From assembly GCA_963210315.1 (NCBI GenBank), contig OY723238.1, positions 2,604,001-2,668,000 on the forward strand: a stretch of 64,000 bases of DNA, given 5' to 3'. Every line of letters begins with the position of its first letter. Positions within the stretch are counted from its first letter, which is position 1. This document shows, piece after piece, positions 46,637 through 57,334 of this stretch. The translations under genes were made by a program, and so were the position numbers. This stretch comes from Rhynchopus euleeides. Taxonomy: Eukaryota; Euglenozoa; Diplonemea; Diplonemida; Diplonemidae. The notes beneath the pieces were generated by a model. It was not told the DNA's origin, did no database searches, and saw nothing but the letters and a program-made list of their open reading frames with translations.

Positions 46637-48010
46637 GGGAAGAGAGGGGAAGGATAGAAGTGTCAGTGCGTCATGTGGAGAGCGGGCGGAGCTGTGTCGT
46701 CGGTGTTGCGGATGGCGGGACCGTGCTCAGCCTGAAGGCGGATGCGGTCAAGGAGATGTTCGCGGGTTCCATCAACGCAGACCGGGAGGCTGCAGGGCTG
46801 GCGGCACGCATCGAAGGGTGTGACGAGGACCTGGACGATGCAGAGCGCGTTGCCAACACGGGTCTCGAGGTTGGGGATCCTGTCCAGCTCGTCCGGAGGT
46901 GGCCACACGTCAACGCTCCCGCTGTCTACAACTCTGAGCATCAGGACGACATCCATTGCATCACACTGTCGAAGTGTGGCACCCTGTGTTCTGTGGCGTA
47001 CAGGTCAGGACACATCACTGTGTTTGATACCACGACTGCTGGTGCGGTGGCGGACCTCACAGATAGGGGGAATTTCATTTCGTGCACTGCATTCTCAGTG
47101 TGTGGGACGTGGCTGGCAACGTGCTCATCTGACAGCACCATCTGCGTGTGGCTGACAGCAACGTGGGAACAGGTGTGGTGTCTGGAGGAGCACGACACAG
47201 AGGTGTGGAGAGCAGGGTGGACGCACTGTGGACGTCTCGTGTCGGGTGACGGAGATGGGAAGGTGCGTGTGTGGGACTTGGAGGGCACACCAAGTGCCAC
47301 AGTGCTGGAGGGGCACAGCGACGCTGTATATACGATTGCAGTGTCAACTGCGAGGATCTTCACCGGGTCATGGGACAAGACCATCCGTGTGTATGACATC
47401 AGCACCCTCACCCACACCGACACCCTGTCTGAGCATACAGAGGGTGTGTTCCACATCGCCCTCACGAACGACGAGCAGCACCTGGTCTCGTGCTCTTTCG
47501 ACCAGTCACTGAAGGTGTGGTGCACAACCACCCTCACCTGCATCCGTACTGGCACGTTCTCTGATATCCCGTATCAGCTTGCCGTGTCACAGCCAGGTGA
47601 TGTTGTGGCAGTGTCCTTTGGCGAGGGTCACACCAAGTTGTTTCACCTCAGCACCTTGGAGTGCTTGGGACAAGTGGAGTCAAAGGGTTTCGGTGTTGCA
47701 CTCAGCCCATGTGGGAGGTGGGTCTTCACATCAAGCAACTCTTTTGTGAATGTGCGTGCTGTGTGTGACGTTCCGCGTGAGGGCAGCACTTAGGCAACCT
47801 CTTCTGCTTGTGTGCTTGCGGTGCACTGCCTTGCTCGTTGCCTCCCAGCACAGCACCTCCTGACCCTGCTGGTTGGAGGCAGCGTGCACTGCATCTGAGG
47901 TGCGACTGCTCAGGACGACCCAGTGCTTCCAGACAGCCTCTGCCCCCACCCTCCCAAGCCCCTCCGACCACACTGCCCCTTCCCTCCCCCCACTTCTGCA
48001 TTCTACTTCT
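46637..48010 (+). repeat. segmental duplication, copy 2 (partner at 14195-15580)
   Basis: Same content as the partner segment. Its right end reaches to within about 80 bp of the candidate acceptor of the HHE gene. Confidence 0.8.
46654..47793 (+). CDS. ubiquitin-like plus WD40 repeat protein, copy 2 (start codon altered)
   Basis: 380 codons collinear with copy 1 at 14211-15350 and open throughout. At the homologous start position the sequence reads AGGATAGAAGTG instead of AGGATGGACGTG, so ATG has become ATA. The frame stays open upstream to about 46564 but without ATG; the next in-frame ATG is at about 46753, inside the ubiquitin-like part. WD40 blades keep their cores (TICVWLTATW, KVRVWDLEG, TIRVYDIST), and substitutions are concentrated in the first blade and loop positions. 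Either an upstream exon supplies the start (CACACTCAG at about 46630 could be an acceptor), initiation is non-ATG, or the copy is a young pseudogene. The preserved frame argues against long neglect. Confidence 0.7.
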   Translation: MEVSVRHVESGRSCVVGVADGGTVLSLKADAVKEMFAGSINADREAAGLAARIEGCDEDLDDAERVANTGLEVGDPVQLVRRWPHVNAPAVYNSEHQDDIHCITLSKCGTLCSVAYRSGHITVFDTTTAGAVADLTDRGNFISCTAFSVCGTWLATCSSDSTICVWLTATWEQVWCLEEHDTEVWRAGWTHCGRLVSGDGDGKVRVWDLEGTPSATVLEGHSDAVYTIAVSTARIFTGSWDKTIRVYDISTLTHTDTLSEHTEGVFHIALTNDEQHLVSCSFDQSLKVWCTTTLTCIRTGTFSDIPYQLAVSQPGDVVAVSFGEGHTKLFHLSTLECLGQVESKGFGVALSPCGRWVFTSSNSFVNVRAVCDVPREGST

Positions 48011-48058
48011 GACCACCACCCCGCACATCACCAACACACCCACTCCAGGCGCCCCCCC

Positions 48059-48093
48059 CCCTTTTCCCTTTTTTCTGGCGGGGCCCTACACAG
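48059..48093 (+). promoter_or_regulatory. candidate splice acceptor upstream of the HHE gene
   Basis: A CCTTTTCCCTTTTTTCTGG tract is followed by CCCTACACAG ending at 48093, 55 nt before ATG 48149. Confidence 0.35.
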
Positions 48094-48148
48094 ACAATAC
48101 ACACGCTGTGCGCCCGAAGCCTGCCTCAAGGTGCCACCCCGCAGCCCG

Positions 48149-50693
48149 ATGACCGCTGGACGGTTGTCTCGCCGCAGCAGGTCTGCCAGCGTGTCCGGCA
48201 GACATGACGAGCAGCAGCAGTGCGCGCCGCACCTTCCCGCAGGGACCGGGGAGGAGCTGCTTGACGACCTGCGCTGCAGGCTGGAGGACACAGGCCTCTT
48301 GGACGGCCCACTGCTGGAGACGCTTCACGTCATCAGGAAGTGGACGGATGAGCGTGAGAAACAGCTGATGGCGGCGCAGCGTGCAGCGGCATTTCCTCAG
48401 CCTCAGGCTCAGCGGCAGTTTGAGCCTTACCAAGACCTGCCCTCCCACCTGAGTGCAGTCGGACAGGCTGTGGCCAGCATGCAGCCTGCTGCTGCCGACC
48501 CTGCGCCTGCGTATTATGTTGCAGGGGCCCCGACTTCTGCTGGGCCCGCCCCGGCACAGGCGGCGGTGGTGCAGGTGCGGCCCGTCTACTCCACGACGGT
48601 GCACAACCCCTATGGCGATGGCGCGCTTCTCGTGCAGACTACCCGCCGCGCAGCAGACCTGCCCCCGGCGCAGAGCCAGCCGGCGCTGGCGGCAGCCCTT
48701 CCGCCCGCCCTGACGCCGGCGTCGTTCCTCGCTGGCACCTCACCACTCGTGTTCATGACTTTGGTATGCAGGGGCCGTGCCTGTTGTGGAGAGGAGCGGG
48801 AGGATCCCTTTCGGGACTTGCTGCCGGAGGGGGGGGCGGGGTCGGGGAGTACATCGAGGGCCTGCAGTGCTCGGCACCCCCCCCCCCCCCCTCTCTGGGG
48901 GACTTGCTTTTCCATTTACTCTCGACAATCAAAAAAACCCCCCCCCCTCTGTCTCTGAGGGTCAAAAGGCTTGACCGCCCCCCCCCCTCTATCCCCCCAT
49001 GCACGCAAGCATATCGTGTCCTCATCCCAACACACAACGCAACCACCACAGACGCACGACGCTATTCGCAGCGGGATGGGGAAGGCCGTGGAGCTCCTCT
49101 CGTCCCCCGACGGTGTTGCGGAGGGGTGCAAGCTGCTGGAGCAGACCTCGCGCCTGATCGACCTGCACACGCGGCAGGAGGACGAGGTGTTCTTCCCGCT
49201 CCTCAAGAGGCGTATGCCGCATGCGATGCGCATGCATGAGGACCATGACGAGGCGAGTTCCAAGCGCAAGAGCCTCGTGGCGAAGGTGTCCCGCCTGGTG
49301 GGGCAGGGTGTCGACAGCAACATGCTTGCGCAGGTGCGGCGCATGCACGAAGACTACGAGCAGCATATGAATGGTGAGGAGCGGGAGCTGGCGCCCGTCA
49401 TCTCCCACCTGCTGCAGAGCGACTCGTCGGTGCTGCACAACGCTGTGCACGAGCTGATCAAGCACGATCTCACAGAGCTTGCAGCCCATGCGGTCCCGTT
49501 CACCACCTTCCAGCTCTGCCGCACAGCACCTTACGAGTCGATTGCCACGTATGCCTCCTCGCTGCGGAAGCATCTGACGAACGAAGCCTACCTCGGGATC
49601 TCGAAGGTCATGCTGATGTCCGCTTTCGAAGCGAAGCCGAAGTACGCCGCGAAGCTTGTCGATGATGACGTATGCACCCCAGCCCCCAGCCCCCAGCAGC
49701 ACCCACTGCCTGCATGTGTGTTGTGTGCTGGGGCAATGTGTCCGAAACAACAATGCGCACCGAACACAATCCGCTTCAGATCCTGGTGCGTGATGACAGC
49801 AACACGTTGCCCACCAGCGCGTCGATGCTGATGTCTGCAGGGGGCGCTATCCCCCGTACCCGCAAGGGTGTGGCCTGCTGGCTGGAGAAGGAGCAGGAGA
49901 CGACGTGGGACTGGAAGGATGTTGATGTGGAGCGCGACCCAGGCGAGGTGGACGCGCTGATGCGTGCTGAGCGTCTGCACCTGAAGCTGGCTGAGCGGTT
50001 TGCCGAGCCGCTGCAGCTCAGGCACGTGATGGTCGAGAAGGCGGAGGACACCAACGAGCAGACGATCTACTTCTTCATCGACAACACGTGGGAGATGGCC
50101 CGCCGGGCCCTGTTTGCAAAGCTGTACACCCGCATGCACAAGGTACGCCACGTCACGGGTTGGGCACATCTCTGTCTTGGGAGGCATTCCATCCCCTTTG
50201 GTGCTGTGGCGTTGCGAAGAAACAACACAAGCATGCCATGTCCAATCAGAAGGAGCAGAGGAAATCAAGGTCCTGCCGTCACACGGCACAGTGTCAACAC
50301 GCCTGCAACCCCCTCGAAAAACCACTCCAGTATTGTGAGGCACACACACACACACACGTTATCCTTTTTGGCAAGTCAGTGGCACCCGTTCGGGGCAGGC
50401 CAGTATCTACCCTTCAATCCCAGAGGCAGGCACGCGGCAACAGACACACATGTAGATCACTTCTATTCAGTGAGCACTTTACTCCTGGCTGTACTCCTGG
50501 CCCATTGATACATTGGATACACCCCCTACAGGAGCGCGGTAGGAAGCTTCATGTCGTGATCGTCGACGCGAAGGAGCGCCGCACCCTTGCACGTCGCGAG
50601 CAGGAGGGCGTTCGCCCCGTGGAACAGATCCCGAAGAAGCGCGGAAAGGGCACCAAGAAGTCCTCGGATGAAGAGGAGTCCGACGACCTGTGA
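48149..50693 (+). CDS. hemerythrin-like (HHE) domain protein
   Basis: Four exons, 48149-48763, 49052-49669, 49780-50142 and 50532-50693, all phase 0; product about 585 residues. Exon 1 encodes a low-complexity Ala/Pro/Gln-rich N-terminus. Exon 2 carries a four-helix HHE domain with the expected metal ligands: H207 (THDAIRSG), H244 and E248 (DLHTRQEDEVFFPLL), H270 (MHEDHDEA), H310 and E314 (EQHMNGEEREL). This is the ligand set of non-haem di-iron hemerythrin-like proteins, which bind oxygen, sense redox or iron, or serve in regulation. Exons 3 and 4 encode a conserved-looking alpha/beta segment (FFIDNTWEMARRALF, KLHVVIVDAKERR) of unknown family and a Lys/Asp/Glu-rich tail. The first exon-exon junction falls exactly before the first ligand His (FMTL-THDAIR), supporting the splice model. 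Subcellular role unknown. Confidence 0.82.
48764..49051 (+). other. intron 1 of the HHE gene
   Basis: 288 bp, donor GTATGC, acceptor CCACCACAG. Contains C-rich runs (for example 48879-48890) and a G-rich stretch. Confidence 0.85.
49670..49779 (+). other. intron 2 of the HHE gene
   Basis: 110 bp, donor GTATGC, acceptor CCGCTTCAG. Joins AAKLVDDD to ILVRDDSNTLP. Confidence 0.85.
50143..50531 (+). other. intron 3 of the HHE gene
   Basis: 389 bp, donor GTACGC, acceptor CCCCCTACAG. Includes a CA microsatellite at about 50341-50358. Confidence 0.8.
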
Positions 50694-53020
50694 TAACCAT
50701 CCCACACACAGGCTGCTACCCCCACCCCCTCACCCCCCAACTCATCGGGGGGGGGGGGGCTGGGGTGGGTTTTGTGTGAGTGTCCCTTCTTCGGACCTCC
50801 GGCCCTACTATGTCCGCTGCACCCCACTCTTGCGCCATCCCTCAGGCGGTCCTGATCCCGGAAGGACCCCCCCCTCTGGCGCCTCCCCTGCGCATGCTCC
50901 GATGTTCCGCATCCAGTTTGAAAAAAGAGAACATTTGCTTTGTGCGCGTCACTCCCCTGGTCATACGCCAGGGCTGTGGTCGTTGATACCAAAACACACA
51001 CACACACAGACACAGCAGCCGGCAGCTCTGCTGAGCTGCCAGCTCTATTGTTCAAACAAGAATCCAAAGCAATGGGGGAGTTTCCCTCCTGCCAGATCGC
51101 CAAATAGTTTCTTTTCCCCGAAAAGGTGCCCATGCCTGCGCCTTCCCCTACCCCTCCGTCTTGTCGTGAGCTCTATCTCTTCTGCTGCATCGCTCTGTGT
51201 GCCTTTGCTTCCTTGTGTGCCTTCATATATGTTTTCGAATCGCGGGCACAGCTACAGCGAGCCTAACCAACAGTATATGCCTCTTCCTCGCACCGGGTGA
51301 TGTGTGCCACGTGCCGATCTGTTGTGGGGCCTTGGCGCATATTCTTTGAGAGTTGCAGGAAAGCTGTGCCTGGGGCGAATCGTTCAGAACATCGCCACGC
51401 GAGCAGGCGGTGGGTGGTGGGGTGTTCTCGCAATCGACCAACCCCCTTCGGGGGATGATCTCCCTCCTTCAGATTTGCACCACGCACAGCTTTGGATTCA
51501 GGTCGAGTTTGTGTGGGTGAGACAAAAAAAATGCCGGACACCCCGGGGTTTTTTTTGTTGTGCATTTCCAAGATTTCCCCCGCTTTTTGTGCATTTTTTT
51601 CAACTTTGCTTTCAAACTGTTGTGGGGGGGCGGTGCCATGGAGAACCCTTCCGTGTGCGCCTCACGGAAAGTGCCCCCCTCCCCCCCCCCCCCCCCCGTC
51701 TGACAGATCTGAAATCTGCAGGCTCAAAAGGCGGGCCACTGAGAGGGCCGTTTCCCTCCTCGCATCTCTACTCGCTACCCCCCACACCCCCCCCCTCGCA
51801 CCCTTCCCTCCCTCTGACCTCACAGCACTCCTAAAACACAGCCCGCCGTATTACAGTAAATGAATGACCACAAAATCGAAATGTCGTGAAGACGAAGCAA
51901 AGTACCCATATATTTCTGTGCTACAGAGTATCGCCCCCGCTCCGTCAGTTCGGCTCTCGCAGGGTGGGGCGCTGCGTGCATATCGGATTCACGGCTAACG
52001 AAAACAATAAAATATGTGGAAGGTGGTGGTCCTCTAGAAAATCTGTCGTGAAACGCAACGTCGTCGTGTGTGTCGAACATGTGAACCCCTGCCGGAAGAA
52101 GTCTGCTGATATCACATTCCCTATACATGTATACTCTCACTTCCCTCCTTCTGCCCCAGAACACTTCATTTAATTCTTGGGCTACAGCCGCATGAGCTCT
52201 CCGCACAAATGGTCCCCCCCTCCCCCCTCCCCGCAATCCTGTTTTTTTCTGGCGGGGATTTCTGTGAACAGCATGCCTGGTTGCAGCTGTGGGAGATGTT
52301 GCTTTCCCGCTCACACGCAGTGTGCTTGAAGAGATCTCATGGGAAAAAAATGGGGGCATTTGTTTTTGCCCTCCCTGTCAAAACTGTCGCCAAAAGGTGC
52401 CACTTTTTTTCTGGGCCATATAGATCGAAGGCGCCCCATTATAAAACAGCCGGGTGGTGGAAGGGTGGCAGAAGTTCACAATGAAACCATCCTTGCGCAG
52501 AACGGCACCTGGGTATCCAGGTGTCGCACCGCCCCCGCTTTTTCGCTGTATGCGCCACAGAGTTCCTTGCACCGTTGATGTTGACGCCCTTCATAGGCGG
52601 CGCAATATGTGCCGCATTTTGTCGTCCAGAGTGTACCATCTACACCGCTCCGATGGTACATCGACAACGAGTCATTTGTTTCCCATCCTGCAGTGCCCCT
52701 CTAAGGGGCTCGGGGTAGTGAAGAATTCTGGGATTGCCAGAAAAAATAGGGAAGAAGTGGAATCAAGTATGAAGCTAAATGTGGAGTCCAAGTCCCGATT
52801 CAGGATTGCAGTTTTTTTCTCTTAGGGTTTTTGCAGGGAGGGAATTTTATTTTTCTCCTTGGGTTTCTTAGGTGGGATTTTTTCCCCACAGGTTTTTCTG
52901 GGTGAAGTTTTTCGGGGGCAGGTGGTATTCTAGTGGGGGATGAGGATGAATCCTCCGGACACCCGCCCCTTTTTCGGTTTTTCCAGCCAAAACCCGGCGT
53001 TGTTCCCCGGTCAGGATCAG

Positions 53021-53079
53021 GCGTTCACTACCGTGGCCTCCGGCGGCTGGGGGGCTCCGCCCCCCAGACCCCCCTGTAT
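53021..53079 (+). repeat. dispersed GC-hairpin repeat
   Basis: TTCACTACCGTGGCCTCCGG, hairpin GGGGGGCTCCGCCCCCC, then AGACCCCCCTGTAT. Same core as 53266-53338 and, in reverse, 33300-33370. Confidence 0.85.
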
Positions 53080-53265
53080 CATAGGCTGGAGCGTGTGCCT
53101 GTCTTGTAGCCAAGTCCTTGGGCTGTTTCAGCTGTGGCATACTTTGGGTTCACATCAGCGAATGGGACCCAGTTTGGACCCAGACCACTCTCAGTAGCCT
53201 CAGGAGGACGCAGCCAACTCACACAGAATCTGTACGCCCGCAACTCCCACGCGCTCCCACTACGG

Positions 53266-53338
53266 CGCAAGGAACAGATACTCACTACCGTGGCCTCCGG
53301 CGGCTGGGGGGCTCCGCCCCCCAGACCCCCCTGTATGT
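53266..53338 (+). repeat. dispersed GC-hairpin repeat
   Basis: Second direct copy, 245 bp downstream of the first, with a 5' extension (GCAAGGAACAGATACTCACT) shared with the reverse copy at 33300-33370. Confidence 0.85.
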
Positions 53339-56300
53339 CGAGCAACCAAATCCTCGAGCTTGTGCCGCTGGGGCATAGGAAGGGGTCGTTGCAATAACGC
53401 CCCGAAAACCCATTTTTGGCTCCCCTTGCCTGGCATGTTGCTGTTGTGTTGCCACTACCTCTCATCACACAGGGCGCCCAATACCCACACACCACACTCA
53501 CACTGGTTGTGTGGTGGGGATGGGGGGATTTTCTTGCCCGCGAGGGGGATTGCGCGCCATTTCCCCCCCTAAAAAAACCCTTGGAGAAAAAGTGGAATCC
53601 CGACCCCTTTTTGGGCCCAAAAAAGGCCAAAGTCCCAGGCATACTTGAGTGGAATCCTTGTGATTCTGGGGCGGTTCATGCAAACTGAACGGGGCCTGGC
53701 TGAACGGTAATGTGTTGGAGTATGTTATTGTATATTATCGGTTTGTTTTTGTTTCATGTTTTCCCCCTCCTCATATTCATTCTCAGTCAGATTCACGTTA
53801 TTGGCGCCCCCTTTTTCGCGCCAGTGACTGAGGACAAGTGATTGACTAATGTTTTGATGGGGTCATAAACCAAGACGGGGCACTTGATCCCAGCGTCTCT
53901 GGCTACAGACTGAACTCGGCTAACTTCGGGAGGTATCTTTTGCATGATGAGATTGTAATTTCAACTTCCATAATCATTCTTCTGTCCCATCAACTTTTTT
54001 TTGGAACTTATTTTTGGTCACACCTCCCAAACTTTACGAGAGTCGAAAGCTAACCACAGCAACTCATTGTCTCTTCAACACTTTCCGAGATATCACCGTC
54101 AAGGAACGCCCACACATACCAAACGAAGAAACAGAAAACAAGCACCAGTGGCCCCAAGGTTTAGCATAGGCAGATGAGAATTCAATGCAACATGCCTGCT
54201 CTGTGCGCCTGCCCCCCTCTCCGGCAAGTCATTACGAGGCTTCCCGTTGTGCGATTTCAGGAAAAATGAACGTAACTTCCGTCTATCCAGTTTGGCAGCT
54301 TCTAGGTGTGGGTCGCTACAACGTGGCACTGCCGTGTGCCTGATGTTCGGATGGCAGGGCAGGACAACTGCCCCCGATTCGCATTTTCGTTTTCGATCTG
54401 TGGAATCCCACCCTCCGTGAGCATCATTATGGGTACTTTCCCGCACGAACCACTGCTGTATTGTCAAAGAGGAAATTTGATTAGGACGTCCTCCCTGCAA
54501 ATTGCAGATTTTGCTCGGTGCGAGTGTGTCACCAATGTGTGTGGAAAGTGGGAAATCAGCCACTTATCTGGCAAAGCGGGCGCGCCGTTATTCGTGCGGC
54601 TCGTGTATGGGAGGAAATACGATGCTGGGAAAGGGCTGGCGTCACCATTTTCTGCCATTGTGCTCCGCCACACTTTCTGCGCTTCTCGCGAACACAGGCA
54701 ACACAACAGCTGGCCGTGCGTCGTGCGGAAGAGTGGTTAAAGCGGCCAACACCCACCTTCCTTTTCTATTTTCCTTCTTCTTTGCCTGATATTTCCAGAA
54801 GGACATCCATCACGCACATTTCTGCGGCACCACAGCAAAGTTATGCACTGTGGGTGCCTACCGGTCACGGATCAGCAATGCCAGCCATGCGTGGTGCCGC
54901 AATTGCCGAGCCACATCAAACTCTCACATCACTGCAACTGCATCTCACCTCATTTGCAGGCCGAGGTGTGTGCGCTTCACGACAGCATCTGCCTCGGGGC
55001 GGGACGGGTTGGTGGGGTGAGGTGATGCCTTGTTTCTTGTGAACCGAAATGTTGCAATTGGGGCCCTTTTCGCTCCCGAAAGCAAGAACCCACGCCACGC
55101 GGTGTGTCGGCATTGTCATCGCGACGATGCAAACACGTTGTCAAGAATTGAAATGTGTGAAGACAAAATAGTACGGAAGAAAGTTGAAGCTGCCCGCTTC
55201 TCGCATAAGTTGAGTCACACTGATGGTTGCCACTCGAGCGAAATGCACTCGAATTCGGTTCTCCTCCCCCACACCCCCACCCCTGCTACATGTATTCTGC
55301 GTACCGTGGTGGGGGCAGGTAGGGTGGGATGGCGAGGGATAGTCTTCAGCTGTGCCCTGGTTCTGTCGCACAAGGTAGCCTTATTACCGCAAAAGACAGT
55401 CCGTTGGTTGCGCAGCGAGGCCCCCTGCTATCGCCACCGCCACCCTGCCCCGCCCCCGCCACCACCCTCTGAACGAACAGCGGAATGAATACGCAAATCC
55501 GCAACTCAGGAACGAGAACTGCATCCTGTTTTGAACCGAATCCCAGCTGTTTTATTTGGGTATGGTTTTTCGCAAAAAATAAATAAACAAAACAAAAAAA
55601 ATACCGAGGGGCGGTCTTTCGCTCTCGCGGCAGTTTTTTCCCCCGGCAGAAGTTTTCGGCGATGTTAATTATCCCCCCCCCCTTTTTTTTGAACCATTTA
55701 GAACGGGCAGCAGAAGGACCTGAGACACACAAAAGCAGCCCCTCGGGGCTCAGAACTCAGAAGGGACGGGCTGAAAAGGAACCCCTCCCCCCCCCGTTCA
55801 AATCGTTCAACGTGTAGGAATTAGAAATGCGCCAAAGCGTACCGTTTTCAGATTCATACCGGAGACACACCCCTCTATCTCATATCATTGATTGCCCTTA
55901 GTGAAAGCGCAGGTCGAGCAGCGGGCGCGTGCCAACCGAACAAAGTATGACAAGCTATGAGCCGCCTGCCGTGGTAGGCATGCCCAGGGGAATGCCAGTT
56001 GGAGGTTGCCCACACACCATCAGGACTGTTCGTGCCTCTCAGACTCGCAGACGCTTGGCCCTCTCTTGGGGGCTAAATAGCGAAAGTCTGCCACCGAACT
56101 GACGAAGGCTTCCTGGCAGTTTGTGGTAGTGGTGGTGGTCTTGTTGCCGTCGCTCTGGAGGGGGCCCTAGGGGGGGGGGGGGGGGGAAGGGGGGGGGGGC
56201 ATTTGTACCCCTGCCGACGCGTGGCAGTTGGGGGGTTAGGGGTGAGGCCACAGAGAGCTGGCACAGTGAAGGCAGGCAGCTCGATGCCTGGGATGGGGAG

Positions 56301-57225
56301 TGGTTGGGGGGGGGTGAGGGGGGGGGGGCAGTATGCCAACAGGGAATTGAAATCAAAACAAATCTGATCAACCGAGAGCTGTGTGTGTTGTGTGCGTGTG
56401 GATCTGAATGAAAAGGGTTGTGTGGAGGTTCGCAGCGGGGGGTTGTCGATAGACATCCGCACGAAAAGGGGAAAGCCTCAACCGAAAAAGCAAGTTTTAG
56501 GAATGCACTTCAAGTCTGGGATCTTGGGAACGCCCTCCCGACCGATCTCGCAATGACAGGGAAGCTTTTGGTGTCGAAAAATAAATGTGCCAACGTATCA
56601 GCAACGGCAGCAGGATCTCAGAGACGAGGCTGGGGTAGGCTACTGCGACTCAACAAGAGTTCAACAAACAACCTTGTCAAGCCTCGGTTCTGGAAGGGGA
56701 GGGGTGGGGGGGAGGTGGGTCGGGTGGTGGTTGGGGGGGGGGGGGGGCGGTATCAGCGAATGAAAGGGACGCCTTCCTTCTCAGAAGAAGGGCGAGCGTA
56801 GCGTATTTTCTCAAGTCGAGCTTGTTTCTTTGGTGCCCCTGAAAACCGTATAAGCACTGTCTACGCCAGAAATGAATGTAAGATCTACTTGAATCGGACT
56901 TTCTCAGGGGCACTGTTTTGTTGTTTTGTTTTTTCGAGTTACGAGCGACGAAGCGTAGCGAAGTCGTGAAATAACGAAGGAAATCGCATGCCTGAAGCTT
57001 TGAAGATTATCACCTTCATGCCACTTTCACAGGGCCTCAACACGGCCTTGGGACACAAGGGTCCTCGGAACTGTTCTCTCGCAGTTGCTGGGCAGGGTGT
57101 CTACATTAAAGCGAAAGGAGTACGATTTTCTTGAGTATGCCGTGGGTAGCGGTCAGAAGTGTGCTGCGGGGTGGTGGGGGTGGTGCTGTGCCCGCCGGTT
57201 TCGACTCTTTGAAGAAGGTATGTGT

Positions 57226-57334
57226 GGGGGCCCTCGCTACGAGTCACTGTGAGTCACGAGTCGTCAGTTTTCAGCCAAACATGGCTGACTTCTCACTTTT
57301 TCTCACTCAGTCACATTTGGTAGCGAGGGCCCCC
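57226..57334. mobile_element. MITE-like hairpin element, GGGGGCCCTCGCT family
   Basis: A 109-bp element, GGGGGCCCTCGCTACGA at the left and TGGTAGCGAGGGCCCCC at the right, with the same interior type as 13528-13636. It is flanked by TGTGT on both sides (57221-57225, 57335-57339), a possible 5-bp target duplication. Confidence 0.85.
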
